In this document: positions 1 through 5,151 of the stretch, piece by piece | Layout of the letters: each line of letters begins with the position of its first letter | Position numbering within the stretch: the stretch's first letter is position 1 | From: Acetobacteraceae bacterium | GTDB lineage: Bacteria > Pseudomonadota > Alphaproteobacteria > Acetobacterales > Acetobacteraceae | NCBI GenBank assembly: GCA_947462945.1 | Contig: CANHTE010000143.1 | Location: 1-5,151, forward strand | Reading direction: 5' to 3' | DNA: 5,151 bases | Position numbers and translations under genes: made by a program | The notes under the pieces: model-generated | The model's database searches: none | What the model saw: the letters and a program-made list of their open reading frames with translations, nothing else | Told to the model about the DNA's origin: nothing

Positions 1-1516
1 CCTGCAGGCGGTGCCACAACAGGCGGCGCTTTTCGCGGTCCAGCTCCTGCGGCAGGGCTTCCAGCAGCGCATCCATTTCGGCATGGCGGAAGCCTGCGTA
101 GTTCTGGCCGGACCAGTTGCGCTCGGCATTGGGGATTTCGCCCGAATGCAGGCTGGTGCGCGGCACGCTCTCAGGTGCCGAGACCCAGGCGAACATCGCC
201 GCCCCCTGGAAGCGCCGGCGGGACAGCGTCTCTCCAAACAACACGCGCGGCGGCTCATTGCGGATGCGCGCCTCCACGCCGATCTGCCGCCATTGCGCCT
301 GGATCACCTGCTGCACCGCCTCGCGCGAGCGGTTGCCGGCGGTGGTGAGCAATTCGAAGGAAAGCCGCTGGCCTTGGGCGTTGCGGCGAATGCCATCGGC
401 CGCACCCGTGTTGCGCCAACCGGCCTGCTCCAGAAGGGCGGCGGCGCGCGGCTGATCCACCGGCCAGGTGCGGATATCGGGATCATGCGGCCAATCCAGC
501 GGGTTCACGCTGGTATGAGCCACGGTCTGCCGGCCCTCGAACAGCCGGGCCACGATCTGCCCGCGATCCAGCGCCAGCAACAGCGCCTGCCGCACGCGGC
601 GGTCCGAGAGGGCGGGCACATCGAGATTCAAATCCAGATGCTCATAGATCAGGCCGGGGCGGTATTCGGCACGGAAGCGTTGGCCGGTGCGGCGGATCAG
701 GGCAGAGGCCTGTTCCACGGGCAGGCCGAGTTCGCCCGCGATCATGTCCACCTGGCCCGCCAGCAACTGCGCCTCCAGCGCCGGCGTGCTCTCCACCGTG
801 CGGATCACGATCTGGCGAAACGCGGGCGCCGGGCCGGACCAATGGGCGTTGCGCTCCAGCGTGATGGCCGAGCCCGCCTGCACCTGCGCCACGCGATAGG
901 GGCCGTTCCAAAGGCCAGGGTTGGTTGGTTCCGTGTCATAAAGGGTGCGCGTGCGGTAGGTGCGGGGGTCGCTCTCCCAACGGGCGCGCTCCAGATGCGC
1001 GGGCAAAGGCGCGAAATCCCCCAGGCTGGCGAATTCGAAGGTCACCCGGTCGAAGCGCAGGGTGAAGCTGCGGGCATCCTCGGCGATGAATTCATAGGCG
1101 GAGCGGAAAAATTCGGCCGGGCCGATGCCCGTCGTGGCCTCGCGCCCCGCATCATAGGTGAAGCGCAGATCGGCCGTGGTGATGGGCGTGCCATCCCCCC
1201 AGCGCAGCCCCTCGCGCAGGCGCCACGTCACACGCAGCCCGGGTTTGCCATCGGGCGTGATCTCACGCACCGCAAGCCCGTTTTCCAGCGTGGGCAAGGT
1301 TTCGCAGAGCAGACAGATCAGCTGCCAATTCGCGTCATAGGCGGTGACGGGCCGGCGGGTGAAGCCCAGCGTATAGGACTTCGCGACCATGTTCTCGATA
1401 TTGGGATGCAGCGTCGAGGGATATTGCGTGATGCCGATATTCAGCCTGTCGCGCTGCGTTTGCGCGAGGGCAGGGCTGACCAGCAGCAGCAGGAGGATCA
1501 GATAACGGGTGGCCAT
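1..1516 (-). CDS. ABC transporter substrate-binding protein, family 5 (peptide/oligopeptide type), 3' end cut by window
   Basis: This is the periplasmic solute receptor of an ABC importer of the DppA/OppA (SBP_bac_5) class. It would bind peptides or a related solute and deliver it to a membrane permease that lies outside the window. My translation of the reverse strand is open for 505 codons and runs off position 1. Residues 1-18 form a clean signal peptide (MATRY, a leucine run, then ALA before Gln19). There is no lipobox cysteine, so a free periplasmic protein is expected. Family landmarks are the WGDGTPITTADLRFTYDA segment at residues 106-123 and the LDLNLDVPALSDRRVRQAL segment at residues 294-312. 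The ATG start is supported by the signal peptide and by GGAG seven bases upstream. Family members are usually 500-600 residues, so little should be missing. A CxxC pair sits at Cys68/Cys71. The start overlaps the end of the upstream toxin gene by 19 bases. The substrate cannot be told from sequence. Confidence 0.93.
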   Translation of the reverse strand, partial: MATRYLILLLLLVSPALAQTQRDRLNIGITQYPSTLHPNIENMVAKSYTLGFTRRPVTAYDANWQLICLLCETLPTLENGLAVREITPDGKPGLRVTWRLREGLRWGDGTPITTADLRFTYDAGREATTGIGPAEFFRSAYEFIAEDARSFTLRFDRVTFEFASLGDFAPLPAHLERARWESDPRTYRTRTLYDTEPTNPGLWNGPYRVAQVQAGSAITLERNAHWSGPAPAFRQIVIRTVESTPALEAQLLAGQVDMIAGELGLPVEQASALIRRTGQRFRAEYRPGLIYEHLDLNLDVPALSDRRVRQALLLALDRGQIVARLFEGRQTVAHTSVNPLDWPHDPDIRTWPVDQPRAAALLEQAGWRNTGAADGIRRNAQGQRLSFELLTTAGNRSREAVQQVIQAQWRQIGVEARIRNEPPRVLFGETLSRRRFQGAAMFAWVSAPESVPRTSLHSGEIPNAERNWSGQNYAGFRHAEMDALLEALPQELDREKRRLLWHRLQ

Positions 1517-1785
1517 GCACGGGCTCCATGCCAGATGCGGAGGATGACCACCTCCGCCACGTCGCTGCGATAGATCAGCCGATAGGGCGTGCCCTTGGCC
1601 TGAAGGATGCGCTCGGCTTGCCCTGGCTTGGCGTGACCCGCCTCGGGGCAGCGGGCCAGCACGCGCATGGTGTCATCCAGACTTCGAGCCAGCGCCCTGG
1701 CCGCATCGGGGTTTTCCTTGGCCATGAAGCGCGTTGCCTCGGCCAAATCCCGCCTTGCACGCTCCCAAACGCGGACGCGCCTCAA
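1498..1785 (-). CDS. ParE/RelE-family toxin of a type II toxin-antitoxin pair (TTG start)
   Basis: This is a small basic protein of 95 residues that looks like a ParE-type toxin. ParE proteins generally poison DNA gyrase, whereas RelE relatives cleave mRNA; which applies here cannot be read from the sequence. Visible family features are the N-terminal RVWERARRDLAEATRFMA helix region (residues 5-22), the ENPDAA turn (24-29), a PEAGH segment (47-51) and the C-terminal GTPYRLIYR strand (65-73) followed by VVILRIWHGAR (79-89). I chose TTG at 1785-1783. It overlaps the antitoxin TGA as TTGA, it places the conserved basic N-terminus at residue 2, and GGAGA lies ten bases upstream. An in-frame ATG at 1845 would add 20 residues encoded inside the antitoxin gene in another frame and not resembling the family. 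The 3' end overlaps the substrate-binding-protein gene. No disruption is visible, so the toxin appears intact. Confidence 0.87.
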   Translation of the reverse strand: MRRVRVWERARRDLAEATRFMAKENPDAARALARSLDDTMRVLARCPEAGHAKPGQAERILQAKGTPYRLIYRSDVAEVVILRIWHGARAWPPVI

Positions 1786-2033
1786 GCCCGGGCGGTCTCC
1801 GCCTCTGTGATGATGGCGTCGAGGTCCTTCATCACATCTTCCCAATCCACCACGCGGTCGGCGGCCAGATCAGCCTCGCCCTCGGCGACAAAGGCGCGAA
1901 AGGCGGCGGCCTGCTCACCATAGAGCAGCAGCGCGGTCTCGATCACCGAGGCCTCGTCCGCCCCGCTGGCGGCAACGACCGACCGCAAGCTGGCCACGGC
2001 CTCGTCAGCGATCTCCACAATGATCCTTGCCAT
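1782..2033 (-). CDS. Antitoxin of the type II pair, ParD/ribbon-helix-helix-like
   Basis: This 83-residue protein lies immediately upstream of the ParE-type toxin and would neutralise it by direct binding. The N-terminus (RIIVEI, residues 3-8) fits the beta strand of a ribbon-helix-helix DNA-binding domain. It is followed by two predicted helices (about 10-22 and 27-39). The acidic C-terminal half (about 45-79, including EGEADLAADRVVDWEDVMKDL) fits the toxin-wrapping tail of ParD-like antitoxins. The start is well supported by AAGGAG six bases upstream of the ATG. Its TGA overlaps the toxin TTG, so the two are probably translationally coupled. Antitoxins of this kind usually repress their own promoter; the 67-base gap upstream would be the place. 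Assignment rests on fold-like pattern and position; the exact antitoxin subfamily is uncertain. Confidence 0.82.
   Translation of the reverse strand: MARIIVEIADEAVASLRSVVAASGADEASVIETALLLYGEQAAAFRAFVAEGEADLAADRVVDWEDVMKDLDAIITEAETARA
1796..1800 (-). promoter_or_regulatory. Ribosome binding site supporting the TTG start of the toxin
   Basis: On the minus strand GGAGA lies ten bases before the TTG at 1785 and within the antitoxin coding sequence. The spacing is slightly long. With the TTGA stop/start overlap, it supports re-initiation at the TTG rather than use of the ATG at 1845. Confidence 0.5.
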
Positions 2034-2100
2034 GCCAAACTCCTTCAGTCATCCATCCTGCCGGAAGCGCCTCGGGAAGTCGCGCGGATTCGCCGCAGCC
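2034..2100 (-). promoter_or_regulatory. Gap between pyrE and the toxin-antitoxin pair, likely site of antitoxin promoter/operator
   Basis: These 67 bases follow the pyrE stop and precede the antitoxin start. I see no stem-loop followed by a T run, so no intrinsic terminator for pyrE; a GCGG/CCGC pair with a five-base loop just after pyrE is too short. An imperfect direct repeat (CGGAAGCGC at 2062-2070 and CGGGAAGTCGC at 2073-2083, plus-strand reading; the GGAAG cores are 12 bases apart) could be an operator for the ribbon-helix-helix antitoxin, but this is only a suggestion. No clear promoter motif was found. Confidence 0.3.
2040..2045 (-). promoter_or_regulatory. Ribosome binding site of the antitoxin gene
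   Basis: Reading on the minus strand, a full AAGGAG lies six bases before the antitoxin ATG. It is the strongest Shine-Dalgarno match in the window. The toxin has only a weaker, more distant GGAGA before a TTG. This difference would favour antitoxin over toxin synthesis, which is the usual arrangement in such pairs. Confidence 0.7.
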
Positions 2101-2826
2101 TCAGCCCGCCTTGCCCTTATGCGCCAGGGCTTCCTCCAGGCTGCCCACGCCGCCATGCGCGCGGGACCACGCCACGGGGTCCTCCAGGAATTTGCGCACG
2201 CCGGTCAATGCGCTTTCGGGGAAATAGGCGCGCTCCCGGCAGACTTCCAGCACGTCCCACCAGGTGGCCAGGTGGTGCAGGGTCAAATCCATCGCCTTCA
2301 TCTGCTCGAAGCTGCCGGGGAAGACGCCGTAATAAAACACGACGAAGGTGTGCGAGCATTTTGCCCCCGCCTCACGCAGCGCCTCGGCGAAGCGGATTTT
2401 CGAAGCGCCATCGGTGGTCAGATCCTCGACCAGCAGCGTCTCCCGCTCCACCGGCACATCGCCCTCGATCAGCGCGTTGCGGCCAAAGCCCTTGGGCTTC
2501 TTGCGCACATAGGCCATCGGCAGGTTCATCCGGTCCGCGATCCAGGCGGCAAAGGGAATGCCGGCCGTCTCCCCACCCGCGATGCTTTCGATCGTCTCGA
2601 AGCCAATGGCGCGATTGACCTTCTCCACGCCCAGATCGCAGATGCGCGTGCGGGCGCGGGGGTAGGAAATGATCTTGCGGCAATCGATATAGACAGGGCT
2701 CTTCCAGCCGGAGGTGAGGGTGTAGGGTTCCTCGGGGCGGAAATTCACCGCCTTGATCTCCAGCAGGATGCGCGCCGTGGTCAAAGCCGCGTCCCTGTCC
2801 CAATCCGAGGCGTGATGGCCGCTCAT
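2101..2826 (-). CDS. pyrE: Orotate phosphoribosyltransferase
   Basis: PyrE transfers the phosphoribosyl group of PRPP to orotate, giving orotidine 5'-monophosphate in de novo pyrimidine synthesis in the cytoplasm. The 241-residue product has an orotate/PRPP pocket segment at residues 38-51 (TSGWKSPVYIDCRK) and GGETAGIPFAAWIADR at 84-99. The flexible catalytic loop is RKKPKGFG at 108-115; Lys112 appears to correspond to the catalytic lysine of the Salmonella enzyme. The PRPP-binding motif is LLVEDLTTDGASK at 131-143. This motif has Ala141 where I would expect a second glycine. I chose the ATG at 2826 (MSGHHASDW) because GGAG sits seven bases upstream and the length suits the family. The same frame stays open far upstream, but that stretch is antisense to other genes and is not pyrE-like. 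The gene diverges from the ELM1-family gene and is followed 67 bases later by the antitoxin. Confidence 0.96.
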   Translation of the reverse strand: MSGHHASDWDRDAALTTARILLEIKAVNFRPEEPYTLTSGWKSPVYIDCRKIISYPRARTRICDLGVEKVNRAIGFETIESIAGGETAGIPFAAWIADRMNLPMAYVRKKPKGFGRNALIEGDVPVERETLLVEDLTTDGASKIRFAEALREAGAKCSHTFVVFYYGVFPGSFEQMKAMDLTLHHLATWWDVLEVCRERAYFPESALTGVRKFLEDPVAWSRAHGGVGSLEEALAHKGKAG

Positions 2827-2896
2827 TTCCTGACTCCAATCCTGATGCCGTCTCGTAACGCCGCAGGCGCGCCCCGTCCATGCTGAGGAAGCCGGC
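2827..2896. promoter_or_regulatory. Divergent intergenic region between pyrE and the ELM1-family gene
   Basis: These 70 bases separate two genes transcribed away from each other, so promoters for both should lie here or just inside the genes. It contains the two ribosome binding sites: GGAG at 2834-2837 on the minus strand for pyrE and GAGGA at 2885-2889 on the plus strand for the ELM1-family gene, each seven bases from its ATG. I found no convincing -35/-10 pair on either strand and no hairpin suggesting attenuation. The region is therefore called from gene layout rather than from a promoter motif. Confidence 0.45.
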
Positions 2897-3808
2897 ATGA
2901 TCTGGGTACTCGAAGACCCGCGCGCGGGGACCGCGGCCCAGGCGCTGGGCATTGCGGAGCGCCTGGGCGCGCCCTTTCGGCGGGTGCCGCTGCGCTTTGG
3001 GCCTTGGGCCCGGCTGCCCTGGCCCTTCCCCACTTTGGCGGGCCTGGCGGATCGCTCTGGATTCGTGCCGCCTTGGCCCAGCCTGGTGATTTCCGCCGGC
3101 CGCCGCTCCGCACCCGTCTCGCGCTGGCTACGGGCGCGGGGGGCGCGGAGTGTGCATGCCATGCGCCCGGGCCTGGGTGCGGCGGATTTCGACCTGCTGG
3201 TGATCGGCGCGCATGACCGCCCGGCCCCTGCCTCCCATGTCATGGTCATCCAGGGCGCCGCCCATCGCCTGACGCCCGGCGCGCTGGCCGCGGCCCCCGC
3301 CGAATTCCCGGATTTCGCCACCCTGCCCCGCCCCATCGTCACGCTGCTGCTGGGCGGCCCGGTCCGTGCCGAGGGGATGGACCCGGCCCTGGCCGCCCGT
3401 ATTGCCAGCGAAGCCGCCAGGATGGGCGCCTCCGTCCTCGCCACAGCCTCCCGCCGCACAGGCGAGGCGGCAACCAAGGCCGTGGCCGGGGCTTTGAAAG
3501 AAATCCCCCATCGGCTGTATCCCTGGGGGGGGGCTGGGGCGAACCCCTTTGGCGCCATGCTGGCCATGGCCGATATTCTTGTGGTGACCGGTGATTCCAT
3601 TTCCATGCTCTCCGAAGCGCTGATGACCACGGCCCCCCTGCTCATCGCGGACCCTGGCGGGCTTGGCCGGCGCCACCAATCCGTGGCGGAAAGCCTGATC
3701 GCCGAGGGTCTGGCCGCGCGGCTGGGCGCCCCACTGCCGCGACCGCGCGCCGCGCGGGATGAAACCGCCCGCATCGCGGCCGAAATCCAGGCGCGGGGCT
3801 GGGCATGA
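2897..3808 (+). CDS. ELM1-family (DUF1022) protein, mitochondrial-fission-ELM1-like
   Basis: This 303-residue protein belongs to the family named after plant ELM1, a mitochondrial fission factor. Bacterial members, common in alphaproteobacteria, have no firmly established function, and older annotations call them sugar epimerases without proof. The opening MIWVLEDPRAGTAAQALGIA (1-20) is characteristic. Other landmarks are SAGRRSAP (66-73), a VTLLLGGP core strand and loop (148-155), TASRRTGE (183-190), and VVTGDSISMLSEA (229-241), which is the most conserved block and resembles a GT-B glycosyltransferase-like C-terminal nucleotide site. No signal peptide or membrane segment is visible, so it is probably cytoplasmic or peripheral. 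The ATG has GAGGA seven bases upstream. The stop overlaps the next start as ATGA, which points to translational coupling with the MsrQ-like gene. A nine-G run at 3525-3533 encodes part of Trp-Gly-Gly; the downstream motif stays in frame. Confidence 0.88.
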   Translation: MIWVLEDPRAGTAAQALGIAERLGAPFRRVPLRFGPWARLPWPFPTLAGLADRSGFVPPWPSLVISAGRRSAPVSRWLRARGARSVHAMRPGLGAADFDLLVIGAHDRPAPASHVMVIQGAAHRLTPGALAAAPAEFPDFATLPRPIVTLLLGGPVRAEGMDPALAARIASEAARMGASVLATASRRTGEAATKAVAGALKEIPHRLYPWGGAGANPFGAMLAMADILVVTGDSISMLSEALMTTAPLLIADPGGLGRRHQSVAESLIAEGLAARLGAPLPRPRAARDETARIAAEIQARGWA

Positions 3809-4644
3809 TCACCCCTTGGCGGGACCGCGCGGGCCGCCTCTCGGCGCTGCGCATCCTCACCCTCAGCATCATGATCCTGCCGGCGCTGCGGCTGTTCCAG
3901 CTTTGGGCGATGGATCAGCTCGGCCCTGAACCCCTGGAAGCGGCGACACATGAGACCGGCCGCTGGGCCATCCGCCTGCTGATCGCATCGCTCGCCGTCA
4001 CGCCTCTGGGCCGGATCTTCAACTGGCCCCGGCTGTTCCAACTGCGGCGGATGATCGGGCTGGGCGCCTTGGCCTGGGTGCTGCTGCATTTCACGCTTTA
4101 TGTGGGCGATCAGAATTGGCGGCTGCTGCGCGTGGCCATCGAAATCACCAGCCGCGTCTATCTCATCATCGGCTTTACGGCGCTGCTGGGGCTGGTGGTG
4201 CTGGGCTGGACCTCGACCGATGGCTGGATGAAGCGGCTGGGGCGCGGCTGGAAGCGGCTGCACCGCATCGTGTTCCCGGTGGCGCTGCTGGGGCTGCTGC
4301 ATGCCTTCATCCAATCCAAGGCGGATATCTCTCAAGCGGTGATCCTGGCAGGGCTGCTGGTCTGGCTGCTGGCCTGGCGCGCCTTGCCGGGCCGCTGGCA
4401 GGCCAGCATCCCGGCGCTGGCCTTGCTCAGCATCGCGGCGCTGTTGGGCGCGGTGCTGATCGAGTTCCTGTGGTATGCGCTCGCCACCAACCTGCCCGCC
4501 ACCCGCATCGCCGCCGCCAATCTGGATGTGAGCTTCGGGCCGCGCCCGGCGGTGCTTTCGGGCCTGATTGCCGCGGGCTTCGTCGTGCTGGCGGCGATCC
4601 GTCGTCTTGCGGGCCGTCTTGCCGGGAAGCGTGCCACGGCGTAA
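3805..4644 (+). CDS. msrQ: MsrQ/YedZ-type heme-binding membrane protein with C-terminal extension
   Basis: MsrQ is a ferric-reductase-like inner-membrane cytochrome b that passes quinone-derived electrons to the periplasmic methionine sulfoxide reductase MsrP. The 279-residue product shows hydrophobic segments near residues 17-35, 54-72, 83-102, 119-136, 154-170 and 175-193. The family pattern is present: HETGRWAIRLLIASLAVTPL (49-68), RRMIGLGALAW (81-91), and TSTDGWMKRLGRGWKRLHRIV (136-156). His95, His153 and His166 align with the heme-ligand histidines of E. coli MsrQ (91, 151, 164), including the 13-residue spacing of the last pair. E. coli MsrQ has about 211 residues. Here about 80 extra residues follow position 195 and hold two more predicted membrane segments (about 202-224 and 249-267). 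No msrP is adjacent in the window. The start overlaps the ELM1-family stop, with only a weak G-rich ribosome binding site, so coupled translation is likely. A generic ferric-reductase-like cytochrome with a different partner is the main alternative. Confidence 0.86.
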   Translation: MITPWRDRAGRLSALRILTLSIMILPALRLFQLWAMDQLGPEPLEAATHETGRWAIRLLIASLAVTPLGRIFNWPRLFQLRRMIGLGALAWVLLHFTLYVGDQNWRLLRVAIEITSRVYLIIGFTALLGLVVLGWTSTDGWMKRLGRGWKRLHRIVFPVALLGLLHAFIQSKADISQAVILAGLLVWLLAWRALPGRWQASIPALALLSIAALLGAVLIEFLWYALATNLPATRIAAANLDVSFGPRPAVLSGLIAAGFVVLAAIRRLAGRLAGKRATA

Positions 4645-4671
4645 CCCCGAAACATTCAGGGAGAACGCCAC

Positions 4672-5151
4672 ATGGCCCGCACACATCGCATTGCCGTCAT
4701 TCCCGGCGATGGCATCGGCAAGGAAACCACGCCCGAGGGGCTGCGCGTGCTGGATGCCGCCGCCACCCGCTTCGGCTTCGACCTCAAGCTGACCCATTAC
4801 GACTGGTCCTGCGAGACCTATGTGAAAACCGGCCGCATGATGCCGGAAGATGGCCTGGACCAGCTGAAGGACAGTGACAGCGTCTTCCTCGGCGCCGTCG
4901 GCTGGCCCGGCGTGCCTGACCACGTCTCGCTCTGGGGCCTGCTCATCCCGATCCGGCGTGGCTTTGACCAATATGTCTCGCTGCGCCCCTGCAAGCTGCT
5001 GCCGGGCGTTGCCACACCGCTGGCCAACCGCACGCCCGCCGAAATCGATTTCTACGTGGTGCGCGAAAATACCGAGGGCGAGTATTCCTCGGTCGGTGGC
5101 CGCATGTTCCCGGGCACCGATCGTGAATTCGTCAGCCAGCAGAGCATCCTC
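4672..5151 (+). CDS. Tartrate dehydrogenase / D-malate dehydrogenase (decarboxylating) family, 3' end cut by window
   Basis: The first 160 residues of a beta-decarboxylating dehydrogenase of the isocitrate/3-isopropylmalate dehydrogenase superfamily are present. Such enzymes use NAD and a divalent metal to oxidise tartrate or D-malate, the latter giving pyruvate and CO2. The N-terminal IAVIPGDGIGKETTPEGLRVL (7-27) is the superfamily signature. FLGAVGWPGVPDHVSLWG (72-89), the substrate-binding arginines in IRRGFDQYVSLRPCKLLPG (94-112) and FYVVRENTEGEYSSVGGR (127-144) match the tartrate/D-malate branch (TtuC, DmlA) better than LeuB. I cannot separate tartrate from D-malate preference by sequence, so no gene symbol is given. 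The family length is about 350-360 residues, so more than half is missing. The ATG has AGGGAG eight bases upstream. The gene begins 27 bases after the MsrQ-like gene with no terminator between them, so co-transcription is possible. Confidence 0.92.
   Translation, partial: MARTHRIAVIPGDGIGKETTPEGLRVLDAAATRFGFDLKLTHYDWSCETYVKTGRMMPEDGLDQLKDSDSVFLGAVGWPGVPDHVSLWGLLIPIRRGFDQYVSLRPCKLLPGVATPLANRTPAEIDFYVVRENTEGEYSSVGGRMFPGTDREFVSQQSIL

Noticed and set aside
11..1573. 520-codon open frame on the plus strand
   Set aside because: It lies exactly in codon register opposite the substrate-binding-protein gene, where antisense stops correspond to TTA, CTA and TCA, which GC-rich genes avoid. The protein shows no family pattern, while the minus strand encodes a signal peptide and a clear receptor.
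2084..2098. Short GCGG/CCGC hairpin just after the pyrE stop as a terminator
   Set aside because: The stem is only four base pairs and no T run follows in the direction of pyrE transcription.
1734..2618. 294-codon plus-strand frame
   Set aside because: It is antisense to the toxin-antitoxin pair and part of pyrE. The translation is Arg/Pro/Ser-rich with no motif, typical of a GC-rich shadow frame.
2830..2858. Possible plus-strand promoter, CTGACT and TCGTAA with a 17-base spacer
   Set aside because: The -35 has a partial match but the -10 matches only two of six consensus bases, so it is not distinguishable from chance in this composition.
2020..2886. 288-codon plus-strand frame
   Set aside because: It is the in-register shadow of pyrE on the opposite strand, with no recognisable domains.
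4116..4877. 253-codon plus-strand frame overlapping the MsrQ-like and dehydrogenase genes
   Set aside because: It is out of frame with two well-supported genes and is rich in Ala, Gly and Arg without any motif; it is a shadow.
2827..4971. Over 700 codons of open frame upstream of pyrE in the same frame, giving an apparent 956-residue protein
   Set aside because: It is antisense to the ELM1-family, MsrQ-like and dehydrogenase genes, and is in codon register with the latter two. Its residues are low-complexity, rich in Gln, Arg, Pro and His, and pyrE has its own start and ribosome binding site at 2826.
1..5151. A new multi-gene defence or mobile system
   Set aside because: All seven genes fit known families or a standard toxin-antitoxin pair. 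There are no integrase, transposase, nuclease, helicase or reverse transcriptase genes, no repeat arrays and no attachment-site-like repeats.

Overview
The window reads as a GC-rich alphaproteobacterial chromosome segment (roughly two-thirds G+C by eye). The style of the pyrE, ELM1-family and msrQ-like genes suggests Rhodospirillales/Acetobacteraceae, for example a Roseomonas-like organism. That placement is an inference from protein resemblance and composition; no phylogenetic marker such as rRNA is present. Coding density is very high. There are seven genes and no gap longer than about 70 bases. No tRNA, rRNA, CRISPR array, insertion sequence or convincing terminator was seen.

Left half, all on the minus strand, read right to left: pyrE (orotate phosphoribosyltransferase, 2826 to 2101), then after 67 bases a small type II toxin-antitoxin pair. 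The antitoxin (2033 to 1782) looks like a ribbon-helix-helix protein, and the ParE/RelE-type toxin starts with a TTG overlapping the antitoxin stop (1785 to 1498). The toxin end overlaps by 19 bases the start of a secreted family-5 (peptide/oligopeptide type) ABC-transporter substrate-binding protein (1516 down to the window edge, incomplete). The last three genes form a tightly overlapping chain.

Right half, all on the plus strand, diverging from pyrE across a 70-base gap: an ELM1/DUF1022-family protein (2897 to 3808), an MsrQ/YedZ-type heme membrane protein joined to it by an ATGA overlap (3805 to 4644), and 27 bases later the first 160 codons of a tartrate/D-malate dehydrogenase of the isocitrate/isopropylmalate dehydrogenase superfamily (4672 to the window end).

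No obviously new multi-gene system is visible. The items most worth a second look are the toxin-antitoxin pair wedged into and overlapping a transporter gene, the coupled ELM1-MsrQ pair in which MsrQ carries a C-terminal extension with two extra predicted membrane segments and no adjacent msrP, and a nine-G run inside the ELM1-family gene. Several very long antisense open frames are explained by codon avoidance in the real genes and are not annotated.
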